Positions 1-7,603 of a DNA stretch of 64,000 nt are shown piece by piece (position 1 is the stretch's first letter; each line of letters begins with the position of its first letter). The notes below the pieces were generated by a model. It had not been told where the DNA came from. It was given only the letters and a program-made list of their open reading frames with translations, and made no database searches. Position numbers and translations under genes: made by a program. The stretch is from Oharaeibacter diazotrophicus (GTDB lineage Bacteria; Pseudomonadota; Alphaproteobacteria; Rhizobiales; Pleomorphomonadaceae): NCBI RefSeq assembly GCF_004362745.1, contig NZ_SNXY01000006.1:62001-126000 (forward strand). Reading direction: 5' to 3'.

Positions 1-232
1 TCGGGTCGGTCATCTTCTCCAGCGTCACCGGCACCGTGAAGCGGCCGTGGACGCGCAGGATCACCATCTCCTGCGGATGGATCGGGCCGTCGTGGTCGAC
101 CTCGACCCAGAGCTTCACGCCATCGCGCGGATCGGTCGCCGCGGAAGCCGGTGCCAGCGCCGCCGCCAGGGCGACGAGGACGACGACGAGCGCGCCGAGG
201 AGCCTCGAAACCACGCGAACGGATTTGCGCAC
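1..232 (-). CDS. BatD-like oxygen-tolerance protein, 3' end outside window
   Basis: This is the N-terminal 77 codons of a BatD-type protein, an exported membrane-anchored partner of the von Willebrand proteins encoded upstream. From GTG 232 the product starts with a Lys/Arg-containing n-region, a Val/Leu/Ala core and an Ala-x-Ala-like end near residue 31, which is a good Sec signal peptide. The mature part begins with the family's typical first strands (VKLWVEVDHDGPIHPQEMV, then an Arg-rich strand ending VPVTLEKM). It is last in the operon and reads out of the window, so C-terminal repeats and membrane anchor are not visible. The start is uncertain. The frame stays open upstream to ATG 586/GTG 583 at the batC stop, but that would bury the signal peptide behind 118 low-complexity residues. 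I prefer GTG 232 although its ribosome binding site is weak. Confidence 0.8.
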   Translation of the reverse strand, partial: MRKSVRVVSRLLGALVVVLVALAAALAPASAATDPRDGVKLWVEVDHDGPIHPQEMVILRVHGRFTVPVTLEKMTDP

Positions 233-582
233 CGTCTCTGCGCAACGCGGATTTCGATTGGGCGCCAAGAGGTTGGCCGCGGTCGCGGACTCGGTTTCGC
301 AGCCCGGCGCGATCCCGTGCCCGAGGCGGGCCGCGTCCGTCCGGATCGCCAGCGCGGACGCGGACTTGGCGGGTCGGGCGGAATCGCGCTCGCAGCCGCC
401 GCCGCGCCGCTCGACCGACGTCTCGGCGGCATGGCGATCCCGCCGCCGCGCCAACGACTTCGCCGCCGCTGTGGACTCGACGCCGCAGCGGCTTCGCGCG
501 CCGTCTCGGCAGGCGGCGGAATCGCCGTCGCAACGGCTTGCGACCGTGTCGCCGCGCCGGCCGGCAAGTACGCCCGTCGTCA
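233..582 (-). other. 350-bp stretch between batC and the preferred batD start; open in the batD frame
   Basis: This stretch separates the batC stop from the preferred batD start in an operon whose other junctions overlap or nearly touch. It is in frame with batD and has no stop codon. ATG 586 and GTG 583 sit exactly on the batC stop, with GGAGGCGAGGA just ahead. If translated it would encode a 118-residue Arg/Ala/Gly/Ser segment with several cysteines and no recognisable domain. Motifs of the type GCGATTCCGCC recur in it, giving a repetitive look. I see no other gene, tRNA or clear terminator here. Confidence 0.5.
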
Positions 583-1443
583 CCATTCCTCGCCTCCGGT
601 GCGCGCGGCGGTGCCCTCGCGCAGACGCCGTTCGTGCTCGATCGCGATGCGCAGTTTCAGGAACCGGCCGGGGTCGTCGGGGATGGCGGCGAGCCACTGC
701 AGCGTCGCCTGCCGGGTCTCGTCGACGCCGGGTTCGGCGGCCTTGCGCCCCGGCGGCGGGGCCTCGCTCTCGGCGACGTCGGTGGCGCCGCCGCCACGGC
801 CGGCCCGTCCGGCGGCGTCGGTGGCCGAGCCCTTGGTCGAGCCCGCGCCGCCGGCGCTGTCGTCGTCGCGCGCCGCGCCCTTGCGGCCGACCTTGGAACT
901 GCCCTCCGCCGAGGTGGTCGATCCCGCCTCGCGGTTGCCGACCATGCCGTCGCCGAGGGCCGACTGCACACCGCTGTCGTCGGCGGTGTCGGTGTCGTCG
1001 GCGCCGGCATCGTGCTCGATGCGGGAGCCCGAGTTGGCGAGCCCGGCGCGGTCGCCGCCGTCCGCCGGCTTCGCCCGTGCCGCCGCGCGGGCAGCTTCGA
1101 CGACGGAACGGTTGGCCTTGGCGTCGGCGTCGTCGGGGTCGCGCAAGAGGGCGAGGTCGTAGGCGCGGACGGCGCCGTCGAGGTCGCCGAGGGCGGCGAG
1201 GGCGTTGCCGAGGTTGTAGGCGGCCTCGACGCTGCCGCTCTGCCGCAGCGCAGCCGCCGCCTCGTCCGGCCGGCCGGCGCGGAGCAGCGCGACGCCGCGC
1301 CAAGCCGGATCGTCGAACACCGCGGCGGCCGCGCCGGGCAGGCCGGCGACGAGGAGCAGCCGGCCGGTGTGGAAGCTGCCGGCGGCGGCGAGCGCGGCGG
1401 CGCCGATGGCCGCGGCGGCGAGGAGGGCGGCGACCGTCCTCAC
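580..1443 (-). CDS. BatC-like TPR protein of the aerotolerance operon
   Basis: A 287-residue tetratricopeptide protein. GTG 1443 is preceded by CCGGAGG and overlaps the batB stop as GTGA. An N-terminal hydrophobic segment (about residues 2–20) should export or anchor it. A TPR block follows near residues 45–105, with the pattern AAYNLGNALAALGDLDGA. The C-terminal half is low-complexity, rich in Gly, Asp, Ser and Lys, and ends with a short conserved-looking segment (TLQWLAAIPDDPGRFLKL). BatC proteins are thought to scaffold the Bat complex in the inner membrane or periplasm. The specific biochemical role is not known from the sequence. Position between batB and batD fits the usual gene order. 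Confidence 0.85.
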   Translation of the reverse strand: MRTVAALLAAAAIGAAALAAAGSFHTGRLLLVAGLPGAAAAVFDDPAWRGVALLRAGRPDEAAAALRQSGSVEAAYNLGNALAALGDLDGAVRAYDLALLRDPDDADAKANRSVVEAARAAARAKPADGGDRAGLANSGSRIEHDAGADDTDTADDSGVQSALGDGMVGNREAGSTTSAEGSSKVGRKGAARDDDSAGGAGSTKGSATDAAGRAGRGGGATDVAESEAPPPGRKAAEPGVDETRQATLQWLAAIPDDPGRFLKLRIAIEHERRLREGTAARTGGEEW

Positions 1444-2372
1444 GCCCGCCTCCGGAATGCCGCGACGAGCAGCAGCAGGCCGGCGAGCACCAGCAGCGGT
1501 CGGCCGAGGTCGAACCAGCCGAGCGGCACGAAGTCGCTCGCCGCGAGCCGCGACGCCGCCGCCGCGCCGACGACGGCGGCGACCGGTGCGGGATCGGCGG
1601 CGTCGGCGGTCGTGCCGCCGCCGGCGGCGGCCAGACGGGTCGCGGCGGCGCGGCCGTCGGGGGCGGGGCCGCCGCCCGGGGCCGTGCCCGGAGTCGTCAC
1701 GGCGTGGACGCGATGGCCGGCGGCGGCGAGCTTGGCCGCGGCGGCGATCGCCGCGTCGCCGATGCCGCCGCCGTCGCCGATCAGCACCACGTCGCCGGCC
1801 GGGATGCCCGCCGCCGCCAGCCGCTCGCCGGCGAGGGCGAGCGCGCGCGCCGGGTCGCTGCCGCCGTCGGGCACGATGTCGGGGCCGAGCGCGGCGATCA
1901 ACTGCCCGAGGGCGGCGCTGTCGGCGGTGAAGCTCTCGGCGAGATAGGCGTCGCCGGCGTAGACCACCAGCGCGGTCTGGCGGGCGCCCGCGGCGGCGGC
2001 GAGCGCCTGCGCGGCGAAGCGGCCCTCGGCGAGGCCGCCGCCGGCGGTGGTCGAGCGCGACACGTCGACCGCCAGCACCATGCCGTCGAGGTTGCGCCAC
2101 GCCTCCGTGCCCGGCCGCCGCACCGCCGGCCCGGCCAGTGCCACCGCGACGATCGCGAGTGCGGCGAGCAGGGCGTCGACCCGCCTACCGCCGCCGTCGT
2201 CGCCGGAGACCGCGCCGAGGCTCGTCAGCGCCGAGAACAGCGGGGCGTCGATCGCGCGGCGCCAGTCGCCGAGGCCGCCGCGCGGGCGCAGCAGCAGGCC
2301 GGCCGCCGCCAGCGCCGGCAACAGCAGCAGCGCCGCCGGGCGCAGGAGGGCGACGTCGCCGATCGCGATCAC
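1440..2372 (-). CDS. BatB-like von Willebrand factor A membrane protein
   Basis: This 310-residue product starts at GTG 2372, which overlaps the batA stop as GTGA. Two hydrophobic segments lie near residues 9–28 and 66–82. A VWA domain begins around residue 97 and carries an intact metal-ion-dependent adhesion motif, DVSRS (103–107). A C-terminal membrane span follows (about 288–306). Compared with batA the region around the MIDAS is more divergent, but the DxSxS residues are kept, so metal-dependent ligand binding is possible. It is translationally coupled to both neighbours, which suggests fixed stoichiometry with the other VWA protein and the TPR protein. Function is inferred from the family, whose members support oxygen or stress tolerance. 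Confidence 0.85.
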   Translation of the reverse strand: MIAIGDVALLRPAALLLLPALAAAGLLLRPRGGLGDWRRAIDAPLFSALTSLGAVSGDDGGGRRVDALLAALAIVAVALAGPAVRRPGTEAWRNLDGMVLAVDVSRSTTAGGGLAEGRFAAQALAAAAGARQTALVVYAGDAYLAESFTADSAALGQLIAALGPDIVPDGGSDPARALALAGERLAAAGIPAGDVVLIGDGGGIGDAAIAAAAKLAAAGHRVHAVTTPGTAPGGGPAPDGRAAATRLAAAGGGTTADAADPAPVAAVVGAAAASRLAASDFVPLGWFDLGRPLLVLAGLLLLVAAFRRRA

Positions 2373-3340
2373 GGCCGCCTCCGGTCGAACACGAGCAGCG
2401 CGCAGCCGGCCGCCAGCGCCGCCGCCGCCGCGAGCGGCCACAGCGGCTCGGCCACCACCACCGGCGGCGCGTCGGTCGGAGCGGTCTCCAGCGTCTCGAT
2501 GGCGTCGGCGACGGCGCGCAGGTCCTCGGTGTCGCGGACGCGGAAGGCCTTGCCGCCGCTCGCCGCCGCGATCGCCTCCAGTGTTTTCGTGTCGACGAGG
2601 CTCGCGACGCCGGCCGAGCCGTCGAGCTCCTCGGTGGTGCCGAGCGCGATGGTGTGGACGCGGATGCCGAGTTCGCGCGCCAGCGCCGCCGCCGCGGCCG
2701 GCGCGACCGCGCCCGCGGTGGCGGTGCCGTCGGAGAGCAGCACCACGACCCGGCTCGGCGACGCCGAGTCCTTCAGCCGTTTCACCGCGAGGCCGAGGCC
2801 GTCGCCGATCGCGGTGGAGCGTCCGAGCACGCCGATCTCGGCCTCGGCGAGGGCGGCGTCGACGGCGGCGAGGTCGAAGGTCGGCACCGCCGCCACCTCG
2901 GCCTGATCGGCGAACAGCACGAGGCCGACGCGGTCGCCGGCGCGCCGGCGCACGAAGTCGCGCGCCACCGCCTTCACCGCCTCGATCCGGCGCACCGGCC
3001 GGCCGTCGAGCACGAAATCCTTCTGCTCCATGCTGCCGGAGAGGTCGAGCACCAGCACGATCTCGCGGCCGGAGGCCGGAACCGCCGCCGACGGCAGCAC
3101 CCGCTGCGGTCCGGCGAGCGCCAGCACCAGGAACAGCCACGCCGTCCAGGCGAGCGCGAGCCGGATCCGCCGTCCACCGGTCGCCGCGGAGACGGCACCG
3201 GCCGCGCCGAGCCGCGCCGCCACCGCCGCCGGCACCCTGACGCTGCCGCGCGGCGGCCGGCGCGGCGGCATCAGCCGGCTCGCCAGCAGCGGCAGCGGCA
3301 GGGCGGCGAGCGCCAGCGGCGTCGCGAACAGCGCGTTCAT
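2369..3340 (-). CDS. BatA-like von Willebrand factor A membrane protein
   Basis: A 323-residue protein with the classic BatA layout: two N-terminal membrane spans (about 3–20 and 61–78), a VWA domain from about residue 93 and a C-terminal span near 300–318. The MIDAS is intact: DLSGS at 99–103, a Thr in the GRSTAIGDGL loop and the SDGTATAG loop. This is the best-conserved VWA protein of the operon. ATG 3340 overlaps the stop of the preceding gene (ATGA), and its own stop overlaps batB (GTGA). In the family the VWA protein works with a MoxR AAA+ ATPase, encoded at the head of this operon, which probably remodels it. Confidence 0.93.
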   Translation of the reverse strand: MNALFATPLALAALPLPLLASRLMPPRRPPRGSVRVPAAVAARLGAAGAVSAATGGRRIRLALAWTAWLFLVLALAGPQRVLPSAAVPASGREIVLVLDLSGSMEQKDFVLDGRPVRRIEAVKAVARDFVRRRAGDRVGLVLFADQAEVAAVPTFDLAAVDAALAEAEIGVLGRSTAIGDGLGLAVKRLKDSASPSRVVVLLSDGTATAGAVAPAAAAALARELGIRVHTIALGTTEELDGSAGVASLVDTKTLEAIAAASGGKAFRVRDTEDLRAVADAIETLETAPTDAPPVVVAEPLWPLAAAAALAAGCALLVFDRRRP

Positions 3341-3768
3341 CGCCCGATCACCCGGAGCGCCGCCGCGCTGCCGCGCCGGGCCGCCGCCTCGTCGGCCGGG
3401 GCGTAGAGCCCGTCGGCCAGCGCGGCCAGTCCCTCCGCGACGTCGGGCGAGCCGCGGAAGTCGGCCACGAAGGCCGTCAGGGTCGCGCCGGGCGCGAGCC
3501 GTCCGCGCGCCACCAGATGGTCGCGCAGGACCGTCGCGACCGCCGAGATGCGCTCGTCCGGCGGCAGCGCCGCCGCCGCGCGCACCCGCGCCGCAGCGGC
3601 GGCTGCCGGCGAGCGCCCACGGGCGAGGAGCAGCGCCAGCCCGACCAGCGCCAGCGCCGCGACGATGCCGACCGCCACGGCGAAGCCGAGATCGTCGGCG
3701 GCGACGGCGGTCGAGACCGCCGGCAGGTGCGGCGGCCGGAGGCCGGCGAGGGCGGGCGCGTCAGCCAT
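3337..3768 (-). CDS. DUF4381-like single-span membrane protein
   Basis: A 143-residue protein with one membrane span near residues 28–50 and a C-terminal Ala/Leu-rich helical domain (PPDERISAVATVLRDHLVAR and on). Size, topology and position between DUF58 and batA match the DUF4381 proteins of moxR/bat operons. ATG 3768 lies inside the end of the DUF58 gene (8-bp overlap) and the stop overlaps batA. No catalytic motif is visible. Known biology gives only an accessory membrane role in the VWA/MoxR complex. Confidence 0.8.
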   Translation of the reverse strand: MADAPALAGLRPPHLPAVSTAVAADDLGFAVAVGIVAALALVGLALLLARGRSPAAAAAARVRAAAALPPDERISAVATVLRDHLVARGRLAPGATLTAFVADFRGSPDVAEGLAALADGLYAPADEAAARRGSAAALRVIGR

Positions 3769-4672
3769 GGAGCGCCTCGACCGCGGCGAGTTGGGCCGCC
3801 GGCGGCTCCTCGGTCCGCACCACCGCCGAGCGGACGCCGAGGCCGGCGAGCCGCGCCGCGGTCGCCTCCGCGCCGCCGACGCCGCGCTCCGCGCCGCGCA
3901 CCGCGCCGAGCCCGCGCCGGCCGTCGGCGGTGACGAAGGGGTAGACGCCCGCCGGTGCGGTGCGCTCGAAGGCGTCGGAGATCACCGCGGCGGCGACGTC
4001 GACCCGCACCAGCGCCTCGGCGATCGCCGCCGCGAAGCCCGTGTCCGCCCCCTCGAAGACGTCGTCGAAGCCGGAGGCGAGCACCAGCGTGCCGCCGCTC
4101 GGGATCGAGCGCGCCGCCGCGGCGAGCTGCGGGCCGATCGCCGGGGCGTCGTGGCCGGCGCCGGCCAGCGCCTGCCGATGCGCCTGGACGAGGCCGCCGA
4201 CCACCGCGATCATCGCGCGTTCGCCGACCGCCGGGCGCACGTGCACCGGCTCGCCGCCGGCGAGTGCCAACAGTCCGACGCGGCCGCCCTCGGCGGCGAC
4301 CCACCAGCCGGCCAGCGCCAGGATCTCGGCCGCCGCCACCGACATCAGCGCGCGGCGGGTGCCGAACAGCATCGCCGGCCGGAAGTCGGCGACCAGCAGC
4401 GTGGTGCGCTCGCGCTCGTCGCGGAAGGTGCGCACGTGCGGCTCGCCGGTGCGGGCGGTGGCGTTGCGGTCGACGTGGCGGGGATCGTCGCCGTGGCTCC
4501 ACAGGCGGACGTCGTCGGTCTCGCTGCCGCGGCCGCGCCGCCGCGTCACGAAGGGCCCCGGCCGCGACGACGTGCGCCGCACGCGCCGGCGCCGCGCCTC
4601 CGCCGCCAGGAAGCGCAGGCGGATCAGGGAGTCGGGGTCGACGACGGCGCCGGGGTCGGCGGGAATGCCCAT
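3761..4672 (-). CDS. DUF58 (VWA-like) protein with altered MIDAS
   Basis: This 303-residue soluble protein carries the DUF58 signature near residues 60–88, read here as GDDPRHVDRNATARTGEPHV followed by RTFRDERE. In DUF58 proteins the next strand normally opens a VWA-like fold with DxSxS. Here the equivalent stretch is DFRPA (about 96–100), so both serines are missing and metal binding at this site is doubtful. It lies 20 bp downstream of moxR and overlaps the DUF4381-like gene. MoxR–DUF58 pairs are conserved and the DUF58 protein is assumed to be the client of, or adaptor for, the ATPase. The N-terminal 50 residues are Arg-rich. Confidence 0.88.
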   Translation of the reverse strand: MGIPADPGAVVDPDSLIRLRFLAAEARRRRVRRTSSRPGPFVTRRRGRGSETDDVRLWSHGDDPRHVDRNATARTGEPHVRTFRDERERTTLLVADFRPAMLFGTRRALMSVAAAEILALAGWWVAAEGGRVGLLALAGGEPVHVRPAVGERAMIAVVGGLVQAHRQALAGAGHDAPAIGPQLAAAARSIPSGGTLVLASGFDDVFEGADTGFAAAIAEALVRVDVAAAVISDAFERTAPAGVYPFVTADGRRGLGAVRGAERGVGGAEATAARLAGLGVRSAVVRTEEPPAAQLAAVEALHG

Positions 4673-4692
4673 GGGCGGCCTCGGTCAGGGCG

Positions 4693-5685
4693 TCAGAGCG
4701 GGGCGATGCGGTCGAGGATGCGGGCGACGATGGCGCGGGCGTGGTCGCCCTCGGCGGTGGCGCGCCACGTCGGGATCAGGCGGTGGGCGAGCGCGTCGGC
4801 CGCCTGGCTGCGCACGTCCTCGGGCGTGGCGTAGTCGCGGCCGGCGAGCCAGGCGCGCGCCTTGGCGGCGGCGGCGAGCGCCAGCGTGCCGCGCGGGCTG
4901 ACCGGGTGCTCGATCGCGGCGCGCACGTCCTCGCCGGCGCCGCCGTCGCGGGTGGCGGTGACGAGGCGGACGATGTGGTCCTTGAGCGCCGGGGCGAGAT
5001 GGGTCCGCGCTGCCGCCGCCCGCGCCGCGCGCACCTCGGCCATCGAGAGCCGCGGTCCCGGCGCGGCCGGCTCGGCCACGGTCTCGCGCTCGACGAGGTC
5101 GAGGATGGCGCGCTCCTCGGCCGGGCCGGGCATCTCGACCAGCACGTGGAACAGGAAGCGGTCGAGCTGCGCCTCGGGCAGCGGGAAGGTGCCCTCGTGT
5201 TCGATCGGGTTCTGCGTCGCCACCACCATGAACGGGTCGGGCAGGGCATGGGTGGCGCCGCCGGCGGTGACCTGCCGCTCGGCCATCGCCTCGAGCAGGG
5301 CCGACTGCACCTTCGGCGGCGCCCGGTTGATCTCGTCGACCAGCACCAGCGAGTGGAACACCGGCCCGGCCACGAACTCGAAGGCGCCGCGGTCGGGGCG
5401 CCAGACCGGCGTGCCGGTGAGGTCGGCGGGCATCAGGTCGGGCGTGCACTGGATGCGGGCGAAGCTGGAATCGAGGCCGTCGGCGAGCTGCTTCACCGCC
5501 CGCGTCTTGGCGAGGCCGGGCGCGCCCTCCACCAGCACGTGGCCGCCGCAGAGGAGGGCGGTCATCAGCCGCTCGACCAGCGGCGTCCGCCCGATCAGCG
5601 CCGCCTGCAGGCGCTCGGTCAGCGCCGCGACCCGCGCGCGCAGGTCGTCGGCCGCGCCGGTGGCGGCGTCCTCGCCCATCTTCAT
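4693..5685 (-). CDS. MoxR-family AAA+ ATPase
   Basis: A 330-residue MoxR ATPase, first gene of the bat operon. Walker A is GAPGLAKT (54–61), Walker B is LVLVDEIN (113–120), and the sensor-1 strand reads VVATQNPIEHEGTFPLPEAQ, the strongest MoxR hallmark. The C-terminal lid follows. ATG 5685 was chosen because CCGGGAGGAGACGGC stands immediately before it; an in-frame codon at 5739 would add 18 residues without a ribosome binding site. MoxR proteins act as chaperone-like remodelers of VWA-domain proteins, and three VWA-type genes follow here, so the operon supplies both motor and clients. Confidence 0.95.
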   Translation of the reverse strand: MKMGEDAATGAADDLRARVAALTERLQAALIGRTPLVERLMTALLCGGHVLVEGAPGLAKTRAVKQLADGLDSSFARIQCTPDLMPADLTGTPVWRPDRGAFEFVAGPVFHSLVLVDEINRAPPKVQSALLEAMAERQVTAGGATHALPDPFMVVATQNPIEHEGTFPLPEAQLDRFLFHVLVEMPGPAEERAILDLVERETVAEPAAPGPRLSMAEVRAARAAAARTHLAPALKDHIVRLVTATRDGGAGEDVRAAIEHPVSPRGTLALAAAAKARAWLAGRDYATPEDVRSQAADALAHRLIPTWRATAEGDHARAIVARILDRIAPL

Positions 5686-5887
5686 GCCGTCTCCTCCCGG
5701 TGCCCGCGTTCGGCGCGCGCTGTCCGGTCCCGCCTCCACCCGGGAAGAAGTCTATGCCGGAGCACGCGACGGGCTCAACCGGCCACCGCGGTCGGCCGTC
5801 GTGACATCTCGCCCCGGGGGGGATCGCCCGGAACCATGCCGGTGCGGATCCGTTGACCCACTGGCAACGAAATCAAGGAGAAGCGCG

Positions 5888-6064
5888 ATGCCGACCGAAC
5901 TACCGACGCCGAAGCCTATCAATCCGGGCACCGAGAAGGAGCCCGAGAACCCCGGCGACGCCGCCATCGAGGAGCACCTGAAGGGCGAGCCGCAGAGCGA
6001 CATTCCGAGCCCGCTGCCCGACCTCGTTCCCGAGCTGATTCCCGGCGTGCCAACCGTGCGCTGA
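5888..6064 (+). CDS. Small Pro/Glu-rich protein of unknown function
   Basis: A 58-codon gene starting at ATG 5888 behind an excellent AAGGAG site (7 bases away). The product is acidic and Pro-rich (MPTELPTPKPINPGTEKEPE at the start; DIPSPLPDLVPELIPGVP near the end), with no signal peptide, membrane span or cysteine. It looks intrinsically disordered with one possible amphipathic turn (AAIEEHLKG). It stands alone, convergent with the DeoR gene (3-bp gap) and divergent from moxR. I do not recognise a family. The strong ribosome binding site and biased composition argue that it is real. Confidence 0.6.
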   Translation: MPTELPTPKPINPGTEKEPENPGDAAIEEHLKGEPQSDIPSPLPDLVPELIPGVPTVR

Positions 6065-6067
6065 CGC

Positions 6068-6820
6068 TCACGCGGCCAGGATCTGGACGCCGGCGCGCGC
6101 CGCCGCGGCCGCGAACTCCTCCGGCGGATCCAACGCGACGACGGTCGTCGTGGCCTCGAACGGCGCGATCCGCCACGGCGACACCGCCGCGATCTTCTCG
6201 GCCGAGGCGAGCACCACGCAGTCGGCCGAGGCCGCAATCATCGCCCGCTTGATCCGGGCTTCCTCGTAGTCGCCGGTGGTGAGCCCGTGCTCCGGGTGGA
6301 TGCCGGTGACCCCGAGGAACACCGTGTCGGCCCGCACCTCCGCGATCGCCGCCGCGGCGGCGGCCCCGACCGCGACGACCGAATGCCGGAACAGCCGGCC
6401 GCCGACCAGCACCACCTCGATTCCCGGCTTGTCGAGGAGCTCGAGCGCGACGCTCGGCGCATGGGTCACCACGGTCGCGGCGAGATCGGGCGGAAGGTGC
6501 CGGGCGAGCCGGCCCGCGGTGGTGCCGCCGTCGACGAACACCACCGACCCCGGCCGTACCAGCGCCGCCGCCGCCCGGCCGATCCGGTCCTTGGCGTCGG
6601 TGGCGATCGACTGCCGCGCGGCGAAATCCGCCAGCGCCGGCGAAGCGGGCAGCGCGCCGCCGTGGACCCGCTGCAGCAGTCCCTCCGCCGCCATTTCGCG
6701 CAGGTCGCGCCGGATCGTGTCCACCGACAGCCCGAATCGCTCCGCCGCCACCTTGGCGACGACCTGACCCTCGCGGGCCAGCGTCTCTAGGATCAGGGCG
6801 CGGCGTTGGCTGGCGAGCAT
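6068..6820 (-). CDS. DeoR/GlpR-family transcriptional regulator
   Basis: This 250-residue regulator has an N-terminal DeoR winged helix (about 6–60; recognition helix within LSVDTIRRDLREMAAEG) and a C-terminal DeoR sensor domain with the sugar-phosphate-binding loop FVDGGTTAGRLARHL (95–109). ATG 6820 gives the standard DeoR N-terminus (MLASQRRALILETL); longer in-frame starts up to 6925 would add a non-homologous tail that overlaps the operator region. DeoR proteins usually repress sugar or polyol genes and respond to a phosphorylated intermediate. Here it diverges from nudK, whose promoter region holds matching repeats. The effector cannot be named. Confidence 0.9.
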   Translation of the reverse strand: MLASQRRALILETLAREGQVVAKVAAERFGLSVDTIRRDLREMAAEGLLQRVHGGALPASPALADFAARQSIATDAKDRIGRAAAALVRPGSVVFVDGGTTAGRLARHLPPDLAATVVTHAPSVALELLDKPGIEVVLVGGRLFRHSVVAVGAAAAAAIAEVRADTVFLGVTGIHPEHGLTTGDYEEARIKRAMIAASADCVVLASAEKIAAVSPWRIAPFEATTTVVALDPPEEFAAAAARAGVQILAA

Positions 6821-6833
6821 GACGAGAGCCTTC

Positions 6834-6915
6834 ACGAAAATTCTTGTCTCTGCACGAAATATCCCGTATCCGTGCCCTGAAGGCAAGCAAGAACGGCAAT
6901 TTCGTTCTCGTTCGT
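6834..6915. promoter_or_regulatory. Repeated ACGAAA/TTTCGT half-sites between deoR-type gene and nudK
   Basis: The divergent intergenic region has ACGAAAA at 6834–6840, ACGAAAT at 6854–6860 (20 bp later, the same helix face), the inverted ATTTCGT at 6899–6905 and a further TTCGT at 6911–6915. GlpR/DeoR-type operators are often built from TTTCG-like half-sites, so these are good candidates for autoregulation and control of nudK. This is inference from repeats only. Confidence 0.45.
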
Positions 6916-6942
6916 GCGATTTCATGAAGTGTGAGGTGTGCG

Positions 6943-7533
6943 ATGACGGTGGCCGACCGGGTCCGGGTTCACGACGTCCGGGTGCTCTCCGACGACTGGT
7001 ACGTCCTCCGGAAGACCGTCTTCGACTTCCGCCGCGCCGACGGCGTCTGGCAGCGTCAGTCGCGCGAGACCTACGACCGCGGCAACGGCGCGGTCATCCT
7101 GCTCTACGACCTCGACCGCCGCACCGTGGTGCTGACCCGGCAGTTCCGCTACCCGGCCTTCGTCAACGGCTGGGACGACCTCCTGATCGAGGCGCCGGCC
7201 GGCCTGCTCGACGCCGCTTCGCCGGAGGAGCGCATCCGCGCCGAGGCCGAGGAGGAGACCGGCTTCCGGGTGCGGGCGCCGGTGAAGGTCTACGAGGCCT
7301 TCACGAGTCCCGGGTCGGTGACCGAGCGGCTGCACTTCTTCGTCGCGCCCTACGAGCCGGCCGACCGGGTCTCGGACGGCGGCGGCGTCGCCGCGGAGGG
7401 CGAGGACATCGAGATGATGGAAGTCGGCTTCGACGAGGCGATGGCGATGGTCGCCGACGGCCGCATCGCCGACGCCAAGACGATCATGCTGCTGCAGCAC
7501 GCCGCGCTGGCGATCTTCCCGCACGCGGGCTGA
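6943..7533 (+). CDS. nudK: NudK-type Nudix hydrolase (GDP-mannose/nucleotide-sugar pyrophosphatase)
   Basis: A 196-residue Nudix protein that follows E. coli NudK nearly end to end: the early ETYDRGNGAVILLYD stretch, the VVLTRQFRYPAFVNG strand, the Nudix helix (GLLDAASPEERIRAEAEEET then GF), SPGSVTERLHFF, and the DAKTIMLLQ C-terminus. The EAEEE core should bind Mg2+, although the first Glu of the usual Nudix box aligns with Ser here. The enzyme hydrolyses GDP-mannose and related sugar nucleotides to sugar phosphate plus NMP. ATG 6943 has GAGG upstream; GTG 6931 is an alternative start. It diverges from the DeoR regulator, which suggests control by a sugar phosphate. Confidence 0.85.
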   Translation: MTVADRVRVHDVRVLSDDWYVLRKTVFDFRRADGVWQRQSRETYDRGNGAVILLYDLDRRTVVLTRQFRYPAFVNGWDDLLIEAPAGLLDAASPEERIRAEAEEETGFRVRAPVKVYEAFTSPGSVTERLHFFVAPYEPADRVSDGGGVAAEGEDIEMMEVGFDEAMAMVADGRIADAKTIMLLQHAALAIFPHAG

Positions 7534-7603
7534 CCGGTGGGGCGCCCGCGGCCTGCCGGTCCACCACGAACTCGCCAAGGTGCCGGCGGCCCGACGGCCG
7601 CCC

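Noticed and set aside
115-567. Alternative 150-codon minus-strand frame between batC and batD
   Set aside because: Runs through the batD signal-peptide region in a different frame, Arg/Pro/Ser-rich, no ribosome binding site; the batD frame explains the conserved residues.
36-2906. Plus-strand open frame of about 956 codons over the bat genes
   Set aside because: Arg-rich mirror of genes with clear VWA and TPR domains on the other strand.
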